From: Verrucomicrobiota bacterium
GTDB lineage: Bacteria > Verrucomicrobiota > Verrucomicrobiia > Limisphaerales > UBA1319
Assembly (NCBI GenBank): GCA_022711435.1
Contig: JAKLFB010000010.1
Coordinates: forward strand, 1 to 64,000
Direction: 5' to 3'
DNA length: 64,000 nt
Under the pieces are notes generated by a model, which saw only the letters and a list, made by a program, of their open reading frames with translations, was not told the DNA's origin and made no database searches. Shown in pieces: positions 1-9,289 of this stretch. The translations under genes and the position numbers were made by a program. How positions within the stretch are numbered: position 1 is the first letter of the stretch; the number at the start of each line of letters is the position of its first letter.

Positions 1-14
1 ACCCCGCCATCCCC

Positions 15-118
15 CCACCCCTCCAATCCTCCACCCCTCCAATCCTCCACCCCTCCAATCCTCCACCCCTCCAATCCTCCACCCCTCCACCCCTCCACCC
101 CTCCACCCCTCCACCCCT
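15..118. repeat. C-rich tandem repeat, 8/16-bp unit
   Basis: Thirteen consecutive 8-bp units. The first eight alternate ccacccct and ccaatcct, making four 16-bp units; the last five are ccacccct only. The top strand is nearly free of G, so this is a strong strand-asymmetric polypyrimidine tract. It lies upstream of rpsU and shows no coding signal. Positions 119-270 hold nothing else recognisable except the rpsU leader. Confidence 0.9.
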
Positions 119-270
119 CCGCCCGATCCCGCATTGCCAAAAAACCCTCGTTGACACCGTTCCTGGCCGCGACTAAAGTTTCGGGTCTAAGTGGTTTTAA
201 CCACTCAATGGAAGGGCCTCGAGGGGTCGAAGGGCCTCCTCAATCCCGGTCCTGGAGAGGAGTGACGAGC

Positions 271-468
271 TTGACTGAAATTAGATTGAAGAAGGGCGAA
301 TCGTTAGAAAAGGCACTGCGCCGCTTGAAGAAGAAGATCGACCGCGAAGGGACGCTTCGCGAGGTCCGGAACCACCGGTATTTCGAGAAGCCGAGCGAAA
401 AGAAACGGCGCAAGATGAAACTGGCCCGCTTCTCGGCCATGCTCAGCGCGCGTTACGCGGAAATGTAA
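271..468 (+). CDS. rpsU: 30S ribosomal protein S21
   Basis: Small basic ribosomal protein bS21 of the small subunit, needed for initiation on mRNA. The 65-aa product begins LTEIRLKKGESLEKALRR and carries the Lys/Arg-rich tail KPSEKKRRKMKLARF, matching the family in content and length. The frame is open further upstream (to a TTG at 151), but the added residues do not belong to S21. The TTG at 271 was chosen because an AGGAG Shine-Dalgarno at 258-262 sits 8 nt before it and it gives the canonical length. A GTG at 262 overlaps that ribosome site and is less likely. The gene is monocistronic, followed directly by a strong terminator. Confidence 0.93.
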   Translation: MTEIRLKKGESLEKALRRLKKKIDREGTLREVRNHRYFEKPSEKKRRKMKLARFSAMLSARYAEM

Positions 469-486
469 CTGGCTGTTTTCCGAAAC

Positions 487-530
487 GCCGAGTGCGGTGG
501 CTGTCTTCCACACTGCGCTCGGCTTTTTTT
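487..530 (+). terminator. Rho-independent terminator of rpsU
   Basis: A 13-bp stem (487-499 pairing with 511-523, one G-U and one A-C type mismatch at most) with an 11-nt loop is followed immediately by seven T residues (524-530). It ends the rpsU transcript. The start codon of the next gene follows directly at 531. Confidence 0.9.
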
Positions 531-1463
531 ATGTATTCGCTGTCCACCTGCTGGAATTCCGGGCGCCATACGGATGGACGCGCCATGCTGCAAGAGATTC
601 GGGACCTGGGATTCGCCTATGCGGAGCTGAGCCACGGCATCCGGATCAGCCTGCTCCCCGGCGTGTTCGAGGCGGTCCAAGCCGGCGAGATCCGCATCAG
701 CTCGCTCCACAATTTCTGCCCTCTCCCCATCGGGGTCACCCACGCCTCGCCCAACGTGTTCAAGTTCTCGTCGCCCGACCGCCGCGAGCGAGAGAACGCG
801 ATGCGCCACACGCTCAAGACGTTCGACACTGCCCAGCGGGTCGATGCGCCCTTTGTCGTGCTGCATCTGGGAGAGATCGAGATGCGGTCGATTTTCCGGC
901 GCCGCTCGAGCACATCGCGCCTGACGGAAATGATCGAGAATGGCCAGCGCGAATCCCCCGCCTATGAGCGTCTGATCCGCGACGTGTCGGAACGGCGGGA
1001 GCGACGGAAAGGGCCGCATCTCGAGTGGGTATACGAGGCTCTCCATCGCTTGGCCGACGAAGCCCAGAAAGCCGGCATCCGCCTCGGAATCGAGAACCGC
1101 GAGGCTGTCGAGGAGATCCCGCTCGAATCCGATTTCCCATTGCTGTTCAAGGAATTCCGCCACCCCGCCCTCGGCTACTGGCATGACACCGGCCATGCCC
1201 AGATCAAGCAAAACCTCGGGTTCATCGACCATGCGATGCACCTCGAATCGCTCGCGGATTCCCTCCTGGGCCTTCATGTCCATGACGTCCAGTTCCCCGG
1301 GGGCGACCATTGCCCGCCCGGGGCGGGGACGATCGACTTCCGAGCGCTGCAGCCCTCGGTGAAGCCGAGCCACCCCAAGATCCTCGAGCTCAGCCCCCAG
1401 GTGCCAGTCGAGGATCTCCAGGCCGGCCTGGCCCATATCCAATCGATCTGGGGCAAGGAGTAA
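531..1463 (+). CDS. Sugar phosphate isomerase/epimerase-like TIM barrel protein
   Basis: A 310-aa protein of the xylose-isomerase-like TIM-barrel superfamily (AP endonuclease 2 fold), whose members are metal-dependent isomerases, epimerases or dehydratases. Visible family signatures are an N-terminal LQEIRDLGFAYAELSHG strand-helix, VVLHLG near the middle, RLGIENR (metal-ligand Glu region), GYWHDTGHA and the late LHVHDV strand with His/Asp ligands. The substrate cannot be told. An upstream ATG at 492 lies inside the rpsU terminator, so the ATG at 531, directly after the T-run, was chosen. The next gene starts 5 nt after the stop, suggesting co-transcription. Confidence 0.8.
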   Translation: MYSLSTCWNSGRHTDGRAMLQEIRDLGFAYAELSHGIRISLLPGVFEAVQAGEIRISSLHNFCPLPIGVTHASPNVFKFSSPDRRERENAMRHTLKTFDTAQRVDAPFVVLHLGEIEMRSIFRRRSSTSRLTEMIENGQRESPAYERLIRDVSERRERRKGPHLEWVYEALHRLADEAQKAGIRLGIENREAVEEIPLESDFPLLFKEFRHPALGYWHDTGHAQIKQNLGFIDHAMHLESLADSLLGLHVHDVQFPGGDHCPPGAGTIDFRALQPSVKPSHPKILELSPQVPVEDLQAGLAHIQSIWGKE

Positions 1464-1467
1464 GGCA

Positions 1468-2589
1468 ATGCGCAGCCTGATCCAGACCGCAATCCGCCTG
1501 GCGATCGGCGCCGTTTTGCTGGCTTGGATCTTCCATTCCATCTTTCTCCAGGAAGGCCAGCAGGCCTGGGCCGCCCAGGGACACGACTGGTCCGACCTGA
1601 CCCGGGCCGAGCAATGGCACCTGGCATGGACGCACGGGCCCGGGCAGCTCTGGGACACCCTCAGGCTGGTCCGGCCCGATGCGCTGGTCCTGTCGCTGGT
1701 GTTCATGGGCCTCACGGTCCTCCTTGGAGCATTGCGCTGGGACCGCGTCATGGGTGGCCTGGGGCTGGCGCTGCCTGTCGGGCGCTGCCTCGAGATCAGC
1801 CTCGTCGCCCAGTTCTTCAATGCATTCCTGCTCGGATCGACGGGAGGCGACTTCCTCAAAGCCTACTACGCCGCTCGAGAGACGCATCACCGGAAGACCG
1901 AGGCGGTCGTGACGGTCTTTGTGGACCGGCTGATGGGCCTGCTGGCGATGCTGATGTTCGCCGGCCTGATGATGCTGCCGAACATCGAGCTGCTGCGGGG
2001 GCATCGGCGCGCGGCCTTGTTGTCGTTTCTCATCCTGGGGATGCTGGGATGCTGCCTGATCCTGGCCGGTCTTTCCTTCTGGGGCGGCGTCTCCCGCGGC
2101 CTGCCCCGGGCGCGCGAATGGCTGCGCCGGCTTCCGAAGGGCGACCTGCTCGAGCGCTGCCTGGACGCCTGCCGCCAGTTCGGCAAGAGCCCCGGCCTGC
2201 TGTCGCGCATCCTGGGCCTCTCGATGCTGCTCAACATCGCCTGCGTCCTCCAGATCCAGACCCTCGCCTGGGGATTGAAGCTCGATATCCCGATCGTCCA
2301 CATGCTCCTGATCGTGCCCATGATCATCTGCGTCGCCGCCCTGCCCATCACGCCGAGCGGCCTGGGCGTCCGCGAAAACCTCTACGTGCTCACCCTGTCG
2401 GCGCCCCAGATCGGGGTCGAGCCGACCCATGCCCTTTCGCTCTCCCTCCTCGCCTATGCCGGGTTCTTGTTCTGGAGCCTGATCGGCGGGCTGTTCTATC
2501 TGGGCATGCGCCGCACCCAGCACCTGGACCAGGTCGCCCATCCGCCCCCGCTCGGAGCTGAATCGGAGAACGAGGCATCGCCGCCCTGA
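1468..2589 (+). CDS. YbhN/LPG-synthase-type flippase-like membrane protein
   Basis: A 373-aa integral membrane protein of the lysylphosphatidylglycerol synthase transmembrane (UPF0104/YbhN/AglD) family. Hydrophobic segments occur from the N terminus (RLAIGAVLLAWIFHSIF) through to a C-terminal pair. The family hallmark region VAQFFNAFLLGSTGGDFLKAYYAAR is intact, as is a TPSGLGVRE motif near residue 300. Members lacking the aminoacyl-transfer domain, as here, are thought to move lipids or lipid-linked intermediates, but the substrate is unknown. It sits 5 nt after the TIM-barrel gene. Confidence 0.85.
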   Translation: MRSLIQTAIRLAIGAVLLAWIFHSIFLQEGQQAWAAQGHDWSDLTRAEQWHLAWTHGPGQLWDTLRLVRPDALVLSLVFMGLTVLLGALRWDRVMGGLGLALPVGRCLEISLVAQFFNAFLLGSTGGDFLKAYYAARETHHRKTEAVVTVFVDRLMGLLAMLMFAGLMMLPNIELLRGHRRAALLSFLILGMLGCCLILAGLSFWGGVSRGLPRAREWLRRLPKGDLLERCLDACRQFGKSPGLLSRILGLSMLLNIACVLQIQTLAWGLKLDIPIVHMLLIVPMIICVAALPITPSGLGVRENLYVLTLSAPQIGVEPTHALSLSLLAYAGFLFWSLIGGLFYLGMRRTQHLDQVAHPPPLGAESENEASPP

Positions 2590-2624
2590 CCCGCCCCTTT
2601 CCACCGCCCAACGCCCTGGCCGCC

Positions 2625-4088
<1,464 letters not shown>

Positions 4089-4158
4089 ACGCCATTGTAA
4101 TTCTGCTCCCGATCCGTAACCTATCCACCGGCGATCCGCGTTCGAAGGGCGCCAATCG

Positions 4159-5670
4159 ATGAAGGCCAGGTTCCCATTGACTGCAGTCCGAAAAGCCGGA
4201 TGCCGGCAGGCCGCGACTGCGGCAGGCGCCGCCCCGGCTCGAGGCCCGTGGCGATGGGGGCTCATCGCGACGATCTGCCTCGCAGCCGGATGCGCCACCC
4301 CGCCCAAGCCGTCTGTCGCGCCCTCCCAGGCATCGATCGAGTCGCTGGCTACCTTCGATGCCGCCTGGGAACGCGTCCAGGAAAGCTTTTTCGATCCCGG
4401 CTTCCGCGGGAACGACTGGGCTGCCCTGCGCGAGAAATACCGGCCCCGGGCCGCCCGAGCTCGCAACCCCGACGAGCTGCGTGCCGTGATCCAGTCCATG
4501 CTCGATCGCCTGGGCCAATCCCACATGCGGATTCTGCCCGGATCCGCCCTCGCGCCGGAATCGATCCGCCCGATCGATACGCCTGCGGCCGGCGTCGCCA
4601 CCGAGCCCGGCCGGACCGCCCGCCTGTCGCCTCGGCGGCCGGCAGGCTCGCAATCTCCGCCCGCCCCGCTCGGCGGCAGCGCCGACTTCGGATTCGACGT
4701 GCGGCGCCTGGGCAGGGATTACGTGGTGGTCTCCGTCGCGGCGGACAGCCCCGCCTCGGCGGCCGGCATCCAGCGCGGTTGGATCCTCGATCGGATCGAT
4801 GGCGTGAAGACCGGCGATTACGTCGCCGGCTGCGATCGCGCCGGCTCGCGCTCGCATGGCGAGCTGCTGGCGTGGAGCCGGCTGATCCAGCAGCTCCGCG
4901 GCCCGGCGGGCTCGACCGCCGCGCTCGAATTCCGAGACGGCGCCAATCGCCGGCGCAGCCTCGATCTCGAGCGGGCCAGGCTCCCCGGTCAGGTCGTCAA
5001 GCTCGGCTACCTGCCCGCGATGTTCGCCTCCTCCTCCCACGATCGGATCCAGGCAGACCCGGCGCGCGCGATCGGCGTGATCCGGTTCAACCTCTGGATG
5101 CTCCCCCTGGCCGAGGCCATCGACACAGCGGTGGACGATCTCCGCGACTGCAGCGGCCTGATCGTCGATCTGCGCGGCAATATCGGCGGCGTGGCGGGAA
5201 TGATCATGGGCATCGCGGGCCACTTCCTCGACCAGCCCGTGCTGCTCGGCACGCTCCAGACCCGCGACAGCCGCCTCCAGTTCCATGCCAATCCGCGCCG
5301 CGCCACCCGGGACGGCCGCCGCGTCGCGCCCTGCGCCAGCCCGCTGGCGATCCTGGTGGATCGGCACACGGTCAGCGCCTCGGAGATCTTTGCCGGCAGC
5401 ATGCAGGGCATCGGCCGGGCCCGCATTTTCGGCGAGACCACGGCCGGCGAGGCCCTCCCCGCCCATTTCCGCCGGCTCCCCAATGGCGATCTCCTGCTCC
5501 ACGCCTTCGCCGATTTTCAAACCGCCGCCGGCCTCTCCCTCGAAGGCCGCGGCGTCGCACCCGACACGCGGGCGCCCTGGAAGCGCAGGGACCTGCTCGC
5601 CGGCCGCGATGCCGCGCTCGAGGCTGCGTGCCGATGGATCCTCGGCCAGCCACCCCACCCTGGCATCTAG
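4159..5670 (+). CDS. S41-family (Tsp/tricorn-like) peptidase lipoprotein
   Basis: 503 aa. An N-terminal hydrophobic stretch ends in the lipobox LAAGC (Cys45), so it is probably an anchored lipoprotein. A helical region with the tricorn-core-like pattern (FDAAWERVQESFFD, LDRLGQSHMRI) follows, then a PDZ-like segment (SPASAAGIQRGWILDRIDG) and the protease core. The core has LIVDLRGNIGG and HTVSASEIFAGSM with the expected Ser nucleophile, then GETTAGEALP. The Glu instead of Lys in that last motif is usual for the S41B/IRBP-like branch, so activity is plausible. It likely processes envelope proteins. Confidence 0.82.
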   Translation: MKARFPLTAVRKAGCRQAATAAGAAPARGPWRWGLIATICLAAGCATPPKPSVAPSQASIESLATFDAAWERVQESFFDPGFRGNDWAALREKYRPRAARARNPDELRAVIQSMLDRLGQSHMRILPGSALAPESIRPIDTPAAGVATEPGRTARLSPRRPAGSQSPPAPLGGSADFGFDVRRLGRDYVVVSVAADSPASAAGIQRGWILDRIDGVKTGDYVAGCDRAGSRSHGELLAWSRLIQQLRGPAGSTAALEFRDGANRRRSLDLERARLPGQVVKLGYLPAMFASSSHDRIQADPARAIGVIRFNLWMLPLAEAIDTAVDDLRDCSGLIVDLRGNIGGVAGMIMGIAGHFLDQPVLLGTLQTRDSRLQFHANPRRATRDGRRVAPCASPLAILVDRHTVSASEIFAGSMQGIGRARIFGETTAGEALPAHFRRLPNGDLLLHAFADFQTAAGLSLEGRGVAPDTRAPWKRRDLLAGRDAALEAACRWILGQPPHPGI

Positions 5671-5681
5671 CCCCATCCAAT

Positions 5682-6479
5682 ATGAAATCCAACCTTCGCA
5701 CCTTTCTCCGCAGCGCCGCGTTCTGCCTTGCTGTCCTATGGACCGCCCGAACGGTTCTGCCCGCGGCTGAGCCCGGCCCGGCGCGCCCCCCGGAAAAACT
5801 GCCCTCGGCGCGCGAGGTGATCGACGGCCACCTGGCGGCCATCGGCGGCCGCGAGGCCCTCCTCCAGCACCAATCCCAGCACGCCGTCGGCCAGTTCGAG
5901 ATGGCCGCCCAGAGCATCTCCGGCAAGCTCGACATCCAGTCCGCTCAGCCCAACAAGATCCGGATCCAGATCGAGCTGCCCGCCGTTGGCCAGATCCTCA
6001 CCGGATTCAACGGCGAGGTCGGCTGGTCCGTCGACCCGGCCATGGGCCCCCGGCTCATGACCGGCAAACAGCTCGATCAGCTCCGAGCAGAAGCCGATTT
6101 CCGCGCCCCGCTGCACGAAGACAGCAAATACCACTCGATGGAAACCGTCCGCACCACCCCTTTCGCCGGCGAGGAATGCTACGAGGTCAAGCTGGCCCGC
6201 AAATCGGGCGAGACGGTCATCGAATACTACAGCCGGACCTCCCGCCTGCTGGTCGGCTCTGTCCTCGAGGTCGAGACCCCCCTCGGCGCCCTCAAGTCCA
6301 CCAACACTTTCGGCGATTACAAGAAGTTCGGCGGGATCCTCGTCCCCACCCGCACTGCCCAGAAAATCATGGGCCTCGAGCAGGTCATGAAGATCGACTC
6401 CGTCGAATTCGACACCGTGCCCTCCTCGGCCTTCGACCTCCCCGCCCCGATCCAGGCCCTCCTGGAAAAAGACAAATAG
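5682..6479 (+). CDS. LolA-fold exported protein of unknown function
   Basis: 265 aa with a signal peptide (MKSNLRTFLRSAAFCLAVLWTARTV). It resembles outer-membrane-lipoprotein-sorting (LolA/DUF4292-like) proteins: an N-terminal IDGHLAAIGGREAL segment, the strand-rich KIRIQIELPAVGQILTGFNG and GWSVDP, and a terminal SVEFDTVPSSAFDLP closing pattern. Verrucomicrobial genomes carry many such proteins of unassigned role. The start is 11 nt after the upstream S41 gene. The ATG at 5682 is preferred over the far longer frame extension because it begins the signal peptide. Confidence 0.72.
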   Translation: MKSNLRTFLRSAAFCLAVLWTARTVLPAAEPGPARPPEKLPSAREVIDGHLAAIGGREALLQHQSQHAVGQFEMAAQSISGKLDIQSAQPNKIRIQIELPAVGQILTGFNGEVGWSVDPAMGPRLMTGKQLDQLRAEADFRAPLHEDSKYHSMETVRTTPFAGEECYEVKLARKSGETVIEYYSRTSRLLVGSVLEVETPLGALKSTNTFGDYKKFGGILVPTRTAQKIMGLEQVMKIDSVEFDTVPSSAFDLPAPIQALLEKDK

Positions 6480-6522
6480 CCAGCCGCGTGCGGATTGCTG
6501 GAAAATCGCAACCCCTGCATCC

Positions 6523-7698
6523 ATGAAACCACGATCCTTGCATCTGGCTCGATGGGCCTGTGCGCTGACCCTTGCCACAATCACCTTGGACTTGCTGCAT
6601 CCGTCGGTTTCCGGTCAAACGCCGGTCATCCAATCGTTCGGCCAGAATGGAGAATTGACTGGCACCAACCTGATGCCTGGCAGCGTGGCGGCGGTCGAGT
6701 GGGCGCCAACGGTCAACGGGCCGTGGACCAACACCTGGGCGGGCCTGAAGGCCATCACCGTCGATTCCAACGGGACAATCCGCGTTCAAGTCCCGATGTT
6801 TTACCGGGTCCGAGGCGAACGCGCTGACATGGCCCTGATCCCCGCCGGAGAGTTTCAGATGGGGGACACCTTCGGCGAGGGCTATTCGGATGTGCTCCCG
6901 GTTCACACGGTGCACGTAAGCGCATTCTATATGGACCGGACGGAGGTGACGAAAGCCCAATGGGACGCGGTGTATCAGTGGGCGATTGGGCACGGATACA
7001 GCTTTGACAATCCAGGATCCTGGCATGGAGGAGTGAACTATGGCAAAGGCGACAATCATCCGGTCCACACGATCAGCTGGTATGACGCGGTAAAGTGGTG
7101 CAATGCGCGGAGCGAGCGCGAGGGACGGCCGTGGGCATATTACACCGACCAAGGACTGAGCCAGCCTTACCGAACAGGGCGGGTCTCGCCCTCCATCAGG
7201 TGGGATAGAGGCTACCGGCTGCCGACGGAGGCGGAGTGGGAGAAGGCTGCGCGGGGCGGTTCGAGCGGGAATCGGTTTCCGTGGGGGGGCACAATTTCGC
7301 ACAGCCAGGCCAATTATTACAGCTATTGGGAAAGCGGCCACCATCTTTACGTCTACGACTTGGCTGCGACTGAAGGCTATCATCCCAACTACGCGACGGG
7401 CGTCGAGCCCTACACGAGCCCGGTGGGGCCGTTTGCGGCCAACGGGTATGGGCTGTATGACATGGCAGGGAACGTGTGGGAATGGTGTTGGGACTGGTAT
7501 TCGAGCAGCTATTACTCATCATCATCTGGAAGCGATCCACGGGGGCCGGGCTCAGGCTCGTACCGCGCGATACGCGGCGGCGGCTGGAACAGCCTCGCGT
7601 GGCACTGCCGCGCAGCGAACCGCAACGACAGCTTCTACCCGGACTACAGGTTCTACTACCTGGGCTTTCGGACGGTCCTGCCCCCAGGTCAGCCTTGA
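6523..7698 (+). CDS. Exported SUMF1/FGE-sulfatase-domain protein
   Basis: 391 aa. An N-terminal signal peptide and a short beta-rich module (about 30-105) are followed by a complete formylglycine-generating-enzyme-like domain: ALIPAGEFQMGD, MDRTEVTKAQWDAV, VHTISWYDAVKWCN, YRLPTEAEWEKAARGG, GLYDMAGNVWEW and a C-terminal YLGFRTV. The cysteine pair that active formylglycine-generating enzymes carry near the C terminus is not present. Only one Cys (WHCRAANR) is seen there, so it is probably not the sulfatase activator for the Cys-type sulfatases further right. More likely it is one of the expanded extracytoplasmic SUMF1-fold proteins of verrucomicrobia. Its end overlaps the convergent AbiEii remnant by 10 nt. 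Confidence 0.88.
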   Translation: MKPRSLHLARWACALTLATITLDLLHPSVSGQTPVIQSFGQNGELTGTNLMPGSVAAVEWAPTVNGPWTNTWAGLKAITVDSNGTIRVQVPMFYRVRGERADMALIPAGEFQMGDTFGEGYSDVLPVHTVHVSAFYMDRTEVTKAQWDAVYQWAIGHGYSFDNPGSWHGGVNYGKGDNHPVHTISWYDAVKWCNARSEREGRPWAYYTDQGLSQPYRTGRVSPSIRWDRGYRLPTEAEWEKAARGGSSGNRFPWGGTISHSQANYYSYWESGHHLYVYDLAATEGYHPNYATGVEPYTSPVGPFAANGYGLYDMAGNVWEWCWDWYSSSYYSSSSGSDPRGPGSGSYRAIRGGGWNSLAWHCRAANRNDSFYPDYRFYYLGFRTVLPPGQP

Positions 7699-8117
7699 GC
7701 GGCGCCGACTAGAATGCCCAATGTTTCCCGGGACACCAGAGCAATGTCTCGCTCCCGCTCCAGGAAGGGTCGCACGTCCGCTCGCGCACGTTCCCAGTCC
7801 AGTGTCTCCAGCCGTTGACGGAGTTCGTCCCGCCAGTTGGCAATCGTCAAGGCCGGGCCTTGCCACCCGGTCTGCGTCAAGGCGGCGTTGAGCAGCGCCA
7901 GGTTGGGGGGCGGCCAGGAACGGTCGGACAGATACCAGACGAGGTCGTAGAGGTCGCGGCCTTTGGTCCATTTGCGGTGCAGAACGGCGTGGAGTTTCCC
8001 CGCCAATAGCGACGCCTTGTCGTGATGGCAGAGGTTCAGGGTTACATGGCGCCGAACGATGGATGTCGCGATGCCCGCTCCCGGCGGGGGACAGGTGTCC
8101 ACCTCCACTTCCTTCAC
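7689..8117 (-). CDS. Truncated AbiEii-type nucleotidyltransferase toxin (C-terminal half)
   Basis: 142 aa matching only the second half of AbiEii/DUF1814 toxins: EVDTCPPPGA, the DKASLLAGKLHAVLHRKWTKGRDLYDLVWYL block and a C-terminal helical tail. The N-terminal nucleotidyltransferase half, with the GG(T)AL and D-x-D catalytic motifs, is absent; family members are usually about twice as long. The GTG start at 8117 overlaps the stop of the AbiEi gene by 4 nt (GTGA), so the junction keeps perfect operon spacing. It is either a clean deletion remnant or a stand-alone half-protein. Without the catalytic half it should not be toxic by the known mechanism. Confidence 0.75.
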   Translation of the reverse strand: MKEVEVDTCPPPGAGIATSIVRRHVTLNLCHHDKASLLAGKLHAVLHRKWTKGRDLYDLVWYLSDRSWPPPNLALLNAALTQTGWQGPALTIANWRDELRQRLETLDWERARADVRPFLERERDIALVSRETLGILVGAAQG

Positions 8118-8749
8118 AGGGGCTCTCCTTTCTCTGCGGCGAGCACGGGACCGACGATCCCGACCGCCCGGATCAGTTTCGGTTTGCCGCTGCGCTGAGC
8201 AAGTTCATTGAGGACGGTCATTCGGATCGCGGACGGATTCTGCAGACGAAGTTCCCGCAGGTAATCCCCCGAGTCGGCGCCGGGTGTGAGGTGGACGAGA
8301 TCAAGCAGGGCCTTTTCCGGCGAAGCCACGAAAGCGAACTGGCGGGAGGCGACTTCCTCCCGCAAGTAACCGAAGCGCAACCCCTCGGCGAGGTGGTTGA
8401 ATTGGAAAACTCCCAAGGGATTGCGGATCGTCTCCGGCCGACTGGGCCCGACGCTCGTCACCACCGGGACATGCTCGGGGATCATGCCGTGCCAGGCCAA
8501 AGCAGCCTGCAAACTGACATAGGATCCACGCTGGAGCCGGTTGGCAACCAGGAACGGATGAGGCTCCACTTTGCGCCAAGTCGGTGCCAATGCGTAGATT
8601 CCGCGACGAAGTTGGAGCAGCCGTCCAGCCTTTGTCCATCGCGACAACTGCAGACGGACCTGGCTGACAGACTGGTCGCCCGCCAGCAAGATCGCCGATG
8701 AAAAGACCGCTTCGCCAGCAACCAATTCCAGTAATGACTCCCATTTCAT
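8114..8749 (-). CDS. AbiEi-type antitoxin
   Basis: 211 aa, antitoxin of a type IV abortive-infection (AbiE) module. The N-terminal winged-helix region (VSQVRLQLSRWTKAGRLLQLRRGIYAL) matches the AbiEi_4 DNA-binding domain. The C-terminal antitoxin domain follows, with YVSLQAALAWHGMIPE and FVASPEKALLDLVHLTP. AbiEi proteins bind inverted repeats at their own promoter and neutralise the AbiEii nucleotidyltransferase. A perfect inverted repeat lies 11 nt upstream of the start. The downstream partner is only half-length. Confidence 0.88.
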   Translation of the reverse strand: MKWESLLELVAGEAVFSSAILLAGDQSVSQVRLQLSRWTKAGRLLQLRRGIYALAPTWRKVEPHPFLVANRLQRGSYVSLQAALAWHGMIPEHVPVVTSVGPSRPETIRNPLGVFQFNHLAEGLRFGYLREEVASRQFAFVASPEKALLDLVHLTPGADSGDYLRELRLQNPSAIRMTVLNELAQRSGKPKLIRAVGIVGPVLAAEKGEPL

Positions 8750-8760
8750 AGCGGTTAATT

Positions 8761-8775
8761 ATCATCTAAGATGAT
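8761..8775. promoter_or_regulatory. Candidate AbiEi operator (perfect inverted repeat)
   Basis: ATCATCT-A-AGATGAT is a perfect 15-bp palindrome, AT-rich in a GC-rich genome, 11 bp before the abiEi start codon. AbiEi antitoxins repress their own operon through inverted repeats, so this is the natural operator candidate. This is inference from position and symmetry. Confidence 0.6.
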
Positions 8776-8817
8776 TTGACGCAACTATATTCCTCGTAGT
8801 TTGCTCAGAGGACGACA

Positions 8818-9280
8818 TCACGATCCAGCCCGCTTCGGACCGAGGTCGTAGGATTCCTTGCCCGGCACGGCCACCAGCAACCGGTCGAGCTTCAAGTCCG
8901 CCATCGCCACGCGCATGGATTTAGTGACGGCCGGCGCGTCGGCGAGCTTGAATTCAAACCCGATCCGCCGACCCTGCCACAGCACCATCAAATCCAGCTC
9001 CGCCGCGACGGGCGTCGCCCAGAAATAGGCGTCGCGGTCGCCGGTGTGATTTGCAGCACCTGCTCCAGCGCGAAGCCCTCCCACGATGCGCCCAGCTTGG
9101 GGTGTTCCTCGAGCCGCGACGGGCTGGCCATGTGCAGCAGCCCGTGCAGCATCCCCGAATCGCGGATGGAGACCTTCGGCGCTTTGACCTGGCGCTTGCC
9201 CAGATTTTCGAACCATGGGGGCGTTTCTTCGACTGGGGTGAGAGACGGTTGTTCCCCTGATCCCGCCTTTCGACACCGGC
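8818..9280 (-). pseudogene. Frameshifted AAA ATPase / DUF4143 fragment
   Basis: The C-terminal half of an AAA_14-DUF4143 ATPase is spread over two minus-strand frames. The upstream part reads PPWFENLGKRQVKAPKVSIRDSG then LEEHPKLGASWEGFALEQVL. The downstream part, in another frame, reads DAYFWATPVAAELDLMVLWQ, the EFKLADAP nuclease-like segment, and the terminal VAVPGKESYDLGPK. The frame change falls near 9040-9060. No P-loop is found on this side, so both a frameshift and a 5' truncation are present. A separate P-loop fragment of the same family occurs at 15.6-15.7 kb. Confidence 0.8.
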
Positions 9281-9289
9281 CAAACCATC

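Noticed and set aside
453..1859. 468-codon minus-strand frame
   Set aside because: Overlaps the plus-strand TIM-barrel and YbhN genes, whose motifs are convincing.
6523..7698. SUMF1 protein as the activator of the window's sulfatases
   Set aside because: It has a signal peptide and only one Cys where active formylglycine-generating enzymes have a pair, so catalysis is unlikely.
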